NCBI GenBank assembly: GCA_003482405.1
Contig: DMZB01000012.1
Coordinates: 1-14,506, forward strand
DNA length: 14,506 nucleotides
DNA from: Lactobacillus sp.
Lineage (GTDB): Bacteria > Bacillota > Bacilli > Lactobacillales > Lactobacillaceae
Direction: 5' to 3'
How positions within the stretch are numbered: position 1 is the stretch's first letter; each line of letters opens with the position of its first letter. Below, piece by piece: positions 6,038 to 12,143 of this stretch. A program made the translations under genes and the position numbers. A model generated the notes under the pieces. The model saw only the letters and a program-made list of their open reading frames with translations, had not been told where the DNA came from and searched no databases.

Positions 6038-6237
6038 CACCAAATTTCCTGTCCAGTTGCGGGGGTGTCCCAATCTTTAAGATCCTTGAGTTGTCGATAG
6101 CTTTCAGGTGTTCCTTTATAGTCCGCATACTTTTCTGATAGTGTCTGGGTAATTGGCTCTAGTTCGACGACTGTTTTACCATTTAATTTCTTTGTTTTAA
6201 TTTTTATATTGTCACCGATCTTTAGATTAGCCACCAT
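6037..6237 (-). CDS. MazE-like antitoxin, orphaned
   Basis: A 66-aa protein with the AbrB/MazE-like N-terminal strands (NLKIGDNIKIKTKKLNGKTV, VELEPI) and the C-terminal toxin-binding tail typical of lactobacillar MazE relatives: LSEKYADYKGTPESY, then LKDLKDWDTPATGQEIW. The start at 6237 has AAGGTGG five bases upstream; a GTG at 6246 in the same frame overlaps that site and is less likely. Its partner is reduced to a C-terminal fragment, so it has nothing local to neutralise. It has a strong promoter of its own and no frame damage, so it may still be expressed, perhaps cross-acting on a related toxin elsewhere. Confidence 0.72.
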   Translation of the reverse strand: MVANLKIGDNIKIKTKKLNGKTVVELEPITQTLSEKYADYKGTPESYRQLKDLKDWDTPATGQEIW

Positions 6238-6257
6238 GCTCACCACCTTTTTAGCGA

Positions 6258-6286
6258 AGTATAAACGTCCGTTTAGCCTTTGACAA
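6258..6286 (-). promoter_or_regulatory. Promoter of the orphan antitoxin
   Basis: On the minus strand TTGTCA (6286-6281), a 17-base spacer and TATACT (6263-6258) make a near-consensus promoter. The expected start is about 15 bases before the ATG at 6237, leaving just room for the ribosome binding site. Confidence 0.7.
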
Positions 6287-6382
6287 AAGATAAATTATAT
6301 CAAACATCATTTGAGATGTTGTTAGATTGACTTTGCGGTCTTGAACCAGGATGATAATAGACAACTTGGGGAGGCCATGCCT

Positions 6383-6877
6383 ATGAACATAAAAATTTCG
6401 ATTCGTCCGTTTACAGATGCAGATGCAACAGAAACGGCCGCGATGGTGAAGGATGTTTTGCTGACGGTTAACATTAAGGATTATGGTAAAACATTGATGT
6501 TGAAGACGGCCGCAGAGCACGATGCAAGGCATCTTCGTGAGATGGCCCATTACACCGACTTTTACGTGGCCGTGAACGAATCCAATAAGATTGTTGGTTG
6601 TGGTGGGATTAGCAATTATTGGGATGTGCCGCAAGAAGCCATCATCTTGACGGTGTTCGTTGATCGGCATCAACAGCATGCAGGCATCGGCCATCAAATC
6701 ATGGCTCAATTAATGCGTGATCCAGTATTTCTACGGTCTAAACGAATTGAGATTCCGGCTGCAGTCAGTGCGGTACCGTTTTATCAACAGTTTGGGTTTA
6801 ACTATAAGAACGGTCATTCAAAGCCAGATGACGAAGGCCACATTCGGCTGGAACTGCATCGAACAGTGACACAATGA
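6383..6877 (+). CDS. GNAT-family N-acetyltransferase
   Basis: A 164-aa GCN5-type acetyltransferase. ISIRPFTDADA opens the fold; VGCGGISNYWDVPQEAIILTVFV (about residues 71-93) is the central sheet; and the acetyl-CoA pyrophosphate-binding motif is Q98-HAGIG103, followed by helix HQIMAQLM. VPFYQQFGF (about 131-139) is the usual C-terminal motif. It moves an acetyl group from acetyl-CoA to an amine; the substrate is unknown. The start is taken at 6383 because GGGGAGG lies 8 bases upstream of it; the in-frame ATG at 6377 is only 2 bases from that site. A possible weak promoter is TTGACT near 6328. It is alone, and converges on the S41-type gene. Confidence 0.88.
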   Translation: MNIKISIRPFTDADATETAAMVKDVLLTVNIKDYGKTLMLKTAAEHDARHLREMAHYTDFYVAVNESNKIVGCGGISNYWDVPQEAIILTVFVDRHQQHAGIGHQIMAQLMRDPVFLRSKRIEIPAAVSAVPFYQQFGFNYKNGHSKPDDEGHIRLELHRTVTQ

Positions 6878-6886
6878 AACTCGACC

Positions 6887-6924
6887 AAAAACGTGAACCC
6901 CTTCAAAACGGAGTTCACGTTTTT
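6887..6924. terminator. Bidirectional terminator between GNAT and S41 genes
   Basis: AAAAACGTGAAC (6887-6898) and GTTCACGTTTTT (6913-6924) form a perfect 12-bp stem whose ends supply A and T tracts for both directions. It lies between the converging stop codons. Confidence 0.85.
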
Positions 6925-6926
6925 GC

Positions 6927-8162
6927 TTATTGGATCAGTTTTGTTAAAACGTAATTTAAGTCAACGTCCGACATCAACATGTCAGGCGTCCACGGAATAT
7001 GAATGTCTGGAGCATAGCCAATGTTATCAACGCCTTTGCCCTGATCAATGGCGGTTGTACGCGTTGTGGGATACCAAAATTCGAAATCAGGGAAGACCTC
7101 TGCTGCAACGTTTGCGTAATCAATGATGCCGGCTGAGTTGCGTCCGACGATAGTGACTTTGGGAGATGCACTGACAATGTGAATAAAATTGTCGCCTGAA
7201 CTGCCGCAGTAGCGGTCACAAAGCACATAAACGTGTTCTGGTTTTTTATGTCCGGTTATGTCAGTCTCGTCATCAGGATCATCGGCAAAATATGCCAAAC
7301 CGGCTCCCATGTGCATTTTTAGATTAGACAAGATTGTATCTAGAAACGTTTGCTCACTAGCGTCGTCCTTAACAGCAAATTCTTCAAAGATGTGCCGACG
7401 GTTCCTTAAATTTGTCGGCGTGTAATTTGTTTCCTGAACAACATCTGGATCCAGGTGCTCGAAGAGTGCGTCCAAGGTTGTATCAACGGGAAATAACCAG
7501 TTTAACAGTGGATAGTAGACATTGTCAGAACCACCACCGTTTTTACGCACATCAATGATCAGATTGTCTAGGTGTGAAAGGTCGGCACCATGTTGCTTCA
7601 ACAATTGGTTCATTGGAATTGTGCTAGCAAAATCGTCGAGTGTTAGTAGGCCAGTAGTATTGGACAATGCGTGATACTTGTGACGAGGAGTCGCGGAGGT
7701 TCGTTGCTGAAGTTTGATTGGTATGACAGAACCATCCGACAGCGTGACTTGTTGTGCCTTTCGCAGAATTGACGACCATTCTTGATGTTCAATGGACGAG
7801 TCTAATCGCCGTTTAAATTGCTCGGCAAGATCTTCAATTGGCTGTCGATCAATAGCAATAATCTGAGCACCAACCGGTATTTTGTTATCATACGTCGTCA
7901 CAACATACAGCGAATTTTGATAACGTTGTGTGAGAAAGGGCATTCGCAACTCAGTTTGTTTGGGTGAGTAAAGGTAACAATGATGGTCTCTAAAGTCGGC
8001 TAGGTAATCTTCAATGACATCACTTAATTGATTGATGTCGAGAACATTCGTGATTTGCTGTCGAAAAAAATTCGGTCGATCCCAGTCCTTCTTATCCATA
8101 AAGCCGGCATAGTCGTGGTGCATAATTGTAACAATACGATCAAAAATATCTAAATTAGTCAT
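6927..8162 (-). CDS. S41-family peptidase-like protein, cytoplasmic
   Basis: A 411-aa protein with tail-specific-protease features: a central VGAQIIAIDRQPIEDL segment resembling a PDZ-like or linker part (about residues 97-114), the S41 core strand NLIIDVRKNGGGSDNVYY (about 200-217), VYVLCDRYCGSSGDNF (about 311-326) supplying the probable nucleophile serine, and TIVGRNSAG. It lacks a signal peptide and a membrane anchor, unlike CtpA-type enzymes, so it should act in the cytosol. The typical catalytic lysine is not obvious: N occupies the GRNSAG position where CtpA-type enzymes usually have K/T residues. The start at 8162 follows AGAGGTG; the upstream in-frame GTG at 8171 overlaps that site. 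It is divergent from an Rgg regulator, which may control it. Confidence 0.85.
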   Translation of the reverse strand: MTNLDIFDRIVTIMHHDYAGFMDKKDWDRPNFFRQQITNVLDINQLSDVIEDYLADFRDHHCYLYSPKQTELRMPFLTQRYQNSLYVVTTYDNKIPVGAQIIAIDRQPIEDLAEQFKRRLDSSIEHQEWSSILRKAQQVTLSDGSVIPIKLQQRTSATPRHKYHALSNTTGLLTLDDFASTIPMNQLLKQHGADLSHLDNLIIDVRKNGGGSDNVYYPLLNWLFPVDTTLDALFEHLDPDVVQETNYTPTNLRNRRHIFEEFAVKDDASEQTFLDTILSNLKMHMGAGLAYFADDPDDETDITGHKKPEHVYVLCDRYCGSSGDNFIHIVSASPKVTIVGRNSAGIIDYANVAAEVFPDFEFWYPTTRTTAIDQGKGVDNIGYAPDIHIPWTPDMLMSDVDLNYVLTKLIQ

Positions 8163-8235
8163 TTTGCTCACCTCTGTTTGTTATTACGGATAGTGTAGCC
8201 AAACGAAGATGGATGATGTTAGCCAGTTTGTCTTG

Positions 8236-8241
8236 TATACT
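8236..8241 (+). promoter_or_regulatory. Rgg gene -10 box, possible leaderless start
   Basis: TATACT lies six bases before the ATG at 8248, so transcription would begin at or near the start codon. No ribosome binding site precedes that ATG. I see no good -35 box 16-18 bases upstream. TTGTATACTG here is identical to a 10-mer in the GntR-1 operator, so it could instead be a regulator site. Confidence 0.4.
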
Positions 8242-8247
8242 GGACAT

Positions 8248-9165
8248 ATGAAGAAAATAAATTTTGGTTTAATGTGTCGGCAAATTCGCGTAAGTAAAGG
8301 ACTGTCACAAAAGGAAGTTTACCTTGGGGTGATGTCGCGTTCCTATTATGCGGCGTTTGAACACGGAGACTACAATATTTCTGCTGAAAAACTGATTGCC
8401 GTTGTTGCTAACCTTCGACTGACGATGGCCGAGTTTATGTTTATTGCACGTGGGGACCAGTCCAGTGCACCCGATCAATTACGATATCAGATTTATGTGT
8501 TGTACAACCGTTGGAACCTCGACGAATTGATGGCTATTTTTGAGCGTTATCGTCACAGTGATGACCAATTACAACGGTTCAATGCGATACTTGCATACGC
8601 CTTGGTCTATATCACGAGTAATCATTCGTTAAAGATGAATACGGCGCCGATTGATGAATTGCGACTGTATTTTACGAATTTAAAAACATGGACTTTGTCA
8701 GATGCAGAAACTGCAAGTATCTTGTTATCGTTGTTCCACGTTCAGCCAGTTCAAGAAGGGCAGCATATTTTCGATGAAATCGTCTCAACAATCCATCGCT
8801 TTACGGCGTTGTATGACCGGGCGAATGATTTAGCCAGCACTTTGGCAAATGCTTATTTGGATTGGTTGCAGACTTTATTAATAGAACACCATTATCAGTT
8901 GGCACATGAGTGTATCGCTCAAATGGAAACAGAAACGATGTTTGATCAGAATATGGAAGCAGTCGTTATCCGTCGTCTGGCCGATATTTTGGTACGGTTG
9001 TACGATGATTATCCGCAGGCCAAACGTGACGGGGATAACTTATTGAACTGGTTAACGGCTTTACGTTACGGGCAAGCAAACATGCTGATAGCCATTTTTG
9101 AAGTACATAAATTACGTGGGCAAACACATTACGAGGGACATTCTGCGCGGAAGTCGGCACACTAA
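8248..9165 (+). CDS. Rgg/GadR/MutR-family transcriptional regulator
   Basis: A 305-aa regulator with the Rgg layout: an N-terminal XRE-type helix-turn-helix (about residues 5-60) containing RQIRVSKGLSQKEVYLGVMS and RSYYAAFEHGDYNISAEKL, then a long all-helical TPR-like domain that in the family binds a short peptide pheromone or other ligand. Here the C-terminal domain is rich in aromatic and leucine heptads (YQIYVLYNRWNLDELMAIF). I chose the start at 8248 because Rgg proteins begin just before the HTH; the upstream frame to 8209 adds 13 unrelated residues with no ribosome binding site. It is divergent from the S41-type gene, its likeliest target. No gene for a short hydrophobic pheromone is visible in the flanking 85 bp on either side. 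Confidence 0.9.
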   Translation: MKKINFGLMCRQIRVSKGLSQKEVYLGVMSRSYYAAFEHGDYNISAEKLIAVVANLRLTMAEFMFIARGDQSSAPDQLRYQIYVLYNRWNLDELMAIFERYRHSDDQLQRFNAILAYALVYITSNHSLKMNTAPIDELRLYFTNLKTWTLSDAETASILLSLFHVQPVQEGQHIFDEIVSTIHRFTALYDRANDLASTLANAYLDWLQTLLIEHHYQLAHECIAQMETETMFDQNMEAVVIRRLADILVRLYDDYPQAKRDGDNLLNWLTALRYGQANMLIAIFEVHKLRGQTHYEGHSARKSAH

Positions 9166-9180
9166 AAATCGTAGATGCAA

Positions 9181-9218
9181 ACAAAAATAAGGATGCCTCG
9201 ATATAATACGAGACGTCC
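9181..9218 (-). terminator. Terminator of the flavodoxin gene
   Basis: On the minus strand GGACGTCTCG (9218-9209) pairs with CGAGGCATCC (9200-9191), with one mismatch and one G-U pair, followed by TTATTTTTGT. It lies between the Rgg and flavodoxin stop codons and may also catch Rgg transcripts weakly. Confidence 0.65.
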
Positions 9219-9252
9219 CTATAAAATGTCGGACAAGGTCCAAAGATACTAT

Positions 9253-9684
9253 TTAGTTTTTGGTCAGCATATCTTGAGCAAATGTCTTAACTGCTTGAAC
9301 TTGATCAGGTTTTAAAGTGACATCTTTTTTGGCGCCGATCATTCCTTTACCACCCATCATTTGATGGAAATGGCCGATTACTGGGATGCCTTTTTTGTCA
9401 GCCAGTTTAGTTAGCGACTTGTCAGCTGGCGTCTCTGGACCACCGGAAGTGGTAAAAATGGCGATGTGTTTGACCTTAGCTGCATCTAAGCCAGATATAA
9501 AGGCACTTAATGTTTTATCTGGACGCAGCATGTATGTGCCACCGCCGACAAAGAGTACATCCACTGGGTCGGCCGGCAGTGGTGTGTCGATTTTTTCAGC
9601 TGGAGCATCAACAACAGCCGAAATTTGTTCGGCGAATGCTTCGGTATTGCCATTACGACTTTGATAACGAATTGCAATTGTCAT
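9253..9684 (-). CDS. Flavodoxin-like protein
   Basis: A 143-aa flavodoxin-fold protein. The FMN-phosphate loop is SRNGNT (residues 9-14, the usual S/T-x-T-G-N-T pattern with R in the second place), the isoalloxazine loops are likely GGGTYMLRPD and TTSGGPETP, and a VIGHFHQMMGGKGMIGAKK segment follows. Such proteins carry electrons or act as small quinone or flavin reductases in the cytosol. The start ATG is six bases after GGAGGA. It has its own promoter with a cre site over the -35 box, so expression probably falls when glucose is plentiful. It is divergent from an aldo/keto reductase, with shared inverted repeats between them. Confidence 0.85.
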   Translation of the reverse strand: MTIAIRYQSRNGNTEAFAEQISAVVDAPAEKIDTPLPADPVDVLFVGGGTYMLRPDKTLSAFISGLDAAKVKHIAIFTTSGGPETPADKSLTKLADKKGIPVIGHFHQMMGGKGMIGAKKDVTLKPDQVQAVKTFAQDMLTKN

Positions 9685-9719
9685 ATTAAATCCTCCAAAT
9701 TCAATCTAATGTTAGTTTT

Positions 9720-9748
9720 AGTATAGGTAGTGTAGAAAACGTTTGCAA
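9720..9748 (-). promoter_or_regulatory. Flavodoxin promoter with cre site
   Basis: On the minus strand TTGCAA (9748-9743), 17 bases and TATACT (9725-9720) form the promoter. TTGCAAACGTTTTCT (9748-9734) fits the CcpA consensus WTGNAANCGNWNNCW at every fixed position and covers the -35 box, the arrangement for carbon catabolite repression. Confidence 0.75.
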
Positions 9749-9817
9749 GACGTGCTAACCGTAGTTACGTTCAGGTGCGTACTTTTCATCTAACGACAGA
9801 CTGCTACACTATCCTAT
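9723..9817. repeat. Inverted repeat in the flavodoxin / reductase intergenic region
   Basis: ATAGGTAGTGTAG (9723-9735) and CTACACTATCCTAT (9804-9817) are reverse complements apart from one extra base. CTACACTATCC also occurs, within a 12-base match, on the minus strand just upstream of the S41-type gene (8199-8188). The first copy overlaps the flavodoxin -10 box. This may be a regulator site. Between 9749 and 9899 I see nothing else that I can name. Confidence 0.45.
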
Positions 9818-9898
9818 GTAGGTAGTTGCGCTAACAAACGAGTTTTTCGAGTAGAAGATCCGTTTGAAATCGACACAATCGTCAGTGAGTATGAGAAA

Positions 9899-9927
9899 TC
9901 TGACAGTGGTCGTCAGAAAATTATGAT
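9899..9927 (+). promoter_or_regulatory. Aldo/keto reductase promoter with internal inverted repeat
   Basis: CTGACA (9900-9905), a 16-base spacer and TATGAT (9922-9927) each match consensus at five of six positions. TCTGAC (9899-9904) and GTCAGA (9912-9917) form an inverted repeat over the -35 box and spacer, a plausible operator. The leader would be about 29 nt with AGGAGG at 9951-9956. Confidence 0.6.
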
Positions 9928-9962
9928 AAAGTTGATTTGAAAAATCACTTAGGAGGCAAACC

Positions 9963-10943
9963 ATGCAATATCGCACATTAGGTAAGACTGGCTTTAAAGT
10001 CAGTGAAGTTTCATTAGGTACGTGGCAACTTGGCGGTAAATGGGGCGATCCATTTAACGAAAAGGATGCCCTTGACACGTTGGAGGCCGCGTATGATGCC
10101 GGCGTTAACTTCTTTGACACCGCGGACATTTACCAAGATGGTGCTAGCGAAAAGGCTATCGGCAAATTTCTGAAGGGCAAAGAAGACAAGGTTCATGTTT
10201 CGACGAAGATTGGCCGCAAACTAGATCCACATGTTGCAGAAGGGTACACCAAAGAAAACATCGACAAGTTTGTTGACGAATGTTTGACGAACATGGGTGT
10301 TGACAGTTTGGACAACGTTTTGTTGCACTGCCCGCCAACAGCCGTTTATTACAATCCGGAAGTGTGGTTTGAATTGGACAACCTGAAGAAGGCCGGCAAG
10401 ATTCAAAACTACGGTGTCAGTGTTGAAAAGGTTGAGGAAGCCATTAAAGCGCTGAGTTACAACATTTCAACGGTTGAGATCATCTTCAACATGTTCCGTT
10501 TGCGCCCAGCAGATTTGTTCTTCAAACTTGCTAAGGAACAAAACGTCGGCATCTTGGCACGGGTTCCACTGGCGTCAGGGTTACTGTCAGGCAAGTACAC
10601 TGCTGATACGAAGTTTGGTAAAAACGATCACCGCTCGTACAACCGTGATGGCTCCGCGTTTGATAAGGGTGAGACCTTCTCTGGCGTTGACTACATGACT
10701 GGTGTGAAGGCTACCGACGAGCTGAAGGAGCGTTTAGGCTCTGACAACTTGGCACAAACGGCTTTGCGGTGAATTTTGATGTTCCCTGCTGTTTCAACAG
10801 TTATTCCAGGCGCGTCAAACCCACAACAAATTGACCGCAACGTCAGTGCCGCCGATGCACCTGCATTGACGCATGACCAGATGCTGGTTGTTTACGATGT
10901 TTACAACAAGTACATTAAGAATCCAGTAGAGTATTTGTGGTAA
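9963..10943 (+). pseudogene. Aldo/keto reductase interrupted by an in-frame TGA
   Basis: An NADPH-dependent aldo/keto reductase with the full catalytic tetrad: D52 and Y57 in FDTADIY, K82 in STKIG, H122 in LLHCPP. The frame from the ATG at 9963 (AGGAGG seven bases upstream) stops at TGA 10770-10772, codon 270. The same frame continues without further stops to TAA at 10941-10943, and the continuation is plainly reductase: LAQTALR, stop, ILMFPAVSTVIPGASNPQQI. The family has tryptophan at the stop (ALRW), so one G-to-A change of TGG explains it. The intact protein would be 326 aa. The 269-aa product lacks the last barrel strand and the IPGASNPQQ loop that binds the NADPH 2'-phosphate, so it is probably inactive. 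A sequencing error or stop-codon readthrough remains possible. Confidence 0.88.
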
Positions 10944-10955
10944 AAATATCTAAAA

Positions 10956-10977
10956 TGTCCGTTTTTGATTTCGGACA
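10956..10977 (+). terminator. Small hairpin after the reductase
   Basis: TGTCCG (10956-10961) pairs with CGGACA (10972-10977) around a T-rich loop. There is no T-tract after it. The same stem words recur in the next hairpin, so alternative pairing between the two is possible. Confidence 0.35.
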
Positions 10978-10993
10978 ATAACAAAATGTGAGC

Positions 10994-11023
10994 AAGGCGG
11001 ACGATCTTTGTCCGTCTTTTTTT
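10994..11023 (+). terminator. Rho-independent terminator of the reductase
   Basis: AAGGCGGAC (10994-11002) and GTCCGTCTT (11010-11018) form a 9-bp stem with one G-U pair and a seven-base loop, running into a T-tract that ends at 11023. Confidence 0.85.
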
Positions 11024-11053
11024 ATCGGTTAGGTAATAGAAAACATTAAAGGA

Positions 11054-11090
11054 ACGAAAAACGGTCACTTTTTGATTCGAGTGACCGTTT
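11054..11090 (-). terminator. Terminator of the AEC / dehydrogenase operon
   Basis: On the minus strand AAACGGTCACT (11090-11080) and AGTGACCGTTT (11069-11059) form a perfect 11-bp stem followed by further U. It begins 9 bases past the dehydrogenase stop codon. Confidence 0.85.
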
Positions 11091-11099
11091 CTCAGTAAT

Positions 11100-12098
11100 T
11101 TATTTCGTAACAATATTTTTATTCGTGCCCGTTTCAACAGTTTCGTGGAAGTTATCAAAGCTGATTGAGATCATGTCCTCAAGCGCAGGTTCCGTGAATG
11201 AGCCAACGTGAGGTGTAATGAGAACCTTGGGGTATAAGCCAACTAGCTCACGAACGTCCTGGTTTGGCACATCGGAAAGTGAGCTAAACTCGTGTCCCAT
11301 GATATTGGATTCGTCCATTGTCACGTCAGCGCCGTATGATTGGATGTCGTCATTCTTGATTGCGCTGATGATTGCTTTCGTGTCTGCCAATTCACCACGC
11401 GCCGTGTTGATGAGGATACCGGAAGCTTTCATTTTCGAGAGAAAATCAGCGTTGATCAGATTGTCATTTTGACCAGGGAAGTATGGCACATGCACGGAAA
11501 CAATATCGCTTTGGCTGAGTAAATTATCCAAATCAGTGAATTCAACGTATTGTTTGGCATATTCAGACGGATATGGATCGTATCCGAGTACCTTTGCGCC
11601 AAGTCCCTTATACAGTTTGGCTTCTGTAGCACCGATTCGGCCAGTTCCAACAATACCCACTGTTGCGTTGTGAATTTCACCACTGAAAACATCAGGGAGC
11701 ACTTTGAAGTTTCCGCTAGTCGTGCGCACGATGTCGACATTTAAATGACGGTATAAATTCATTCCCAAACTGAGTGCCAGTTCGGCCACAGCAAATGGTG
11801 AATAGTTTGGTACGCGCGCAACTAAGAGGTCCAAATCTTTAGCGGCAACTAAATCGATATGGTTTACACCAACTGAGCGTGTGAACATATATTTGATGCC
11901 AAAGTCATGAAACTTTTGAAGGTTTTGTCGATCACAAACACAATTTCCACGTACCAGAACCGCGTCCATACCCTCGGCTTCATTGACGTTTTCATGTGTT
12001 AGAAACTCTGGTACAAGTTTGAGATCAAAGTTATATTTGTTCAGTTTCTCGAAGTAGGCTGTTTCGTTGGATCGAACACCGTAGCAAACGATTTTCAT
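11100..12098 (-). CDS. D-2-hydroxyacid dehydrogenase (D-LDH / VanH-like family)
   Basis: A 332-aa NAD-dependent enzyme that interconverts a 2-oxo acid and its D-2-hydroxy acid. Key parts: TRSVGVNHIDL (about residues 73-83) and VPNYSPFAVAELAL in the catalytic domain, Rossmann motif GTGRIG (151-156), D174 in GYDPYP selecting NAD, and catalytic R234 (NTARGE), E263 (DVTMDE) and H297 (TPHVG), all in the spacing of lactobacillar D-lactate dehydrogenase. The N-H pair in GVNHID differs from the usual G-x-DNID of D-LDH and is nearer VanH-like enzymes, so the substrate may not be pyruvate. The start at 12098 follows AAGGAG; a longer frame to 12140 is rejected on that ground. It is the second gene of an operon, 45 bp behind the AEC transporter. 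Confidence 0.92.
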   Translation of the reverse strand: MKIVCYGVRSNETAYFEKLNKYNFDLKLVPEFLTHENVNEAEGMDAVLVRGNCVCDRQNLQKFHDFGIKYMFTRSVGVNHIDLVAAKDLDLLVARVPNYSPFAVAELALSLGMNLYRHLNVDIVRTTSGNFKVLPDVFSGEIHNATVGIVGTGRIGATEAKLYKGLGAKVLGYDPYPSEYAKQYVEFTDLDNLLSQSDIVSVHVPYFPGQNDNLINADFLSKMKASGILINTARGELADTKAIISAIKNDDIQSYGADVTMDESNIMGHEFSSLSDVPNQDVRELVGLYPKVLITPHVGSFTEPALEDMISISFDNFHETVETGTNKNIVTK

Positions 12099-12143
12099 TT
12101 TATTCTCCTTGGTTGAACCTTTTTGAAAGGTAGAATTCAAATT

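Noticed and set aside
5913..6128. 71-aa frame treated as a whole small gene
   Set aside because: Only its last 40 codons resemble a protein family (MazF C-terminus); the first part is the antitoxin gene read out of frame.
6251..6709. 152-aa minus-strand open frame opposite the GNAT gene
   Set aside because: It is antisense to a clear acetyltransferase, runs across the antitoxin promoter, has no family resemblance and no convincing ribosome binding site.
9789..9947. Plus-strand open stretch ahead of the reductase, ending GRQKIMIKLI, which looked like a C-terminal gene remnant
   Set aside because: It has no start codon, is only about 50 codons, matches no family I can name, and the reductase promoter and its inverted repeat lie within it.
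9809..10129. 106-aa minus-strand open frame over the reductase start
   Set aside because: It is a shadow of the reductase coding strand and its promoter, with no recognisable domain.
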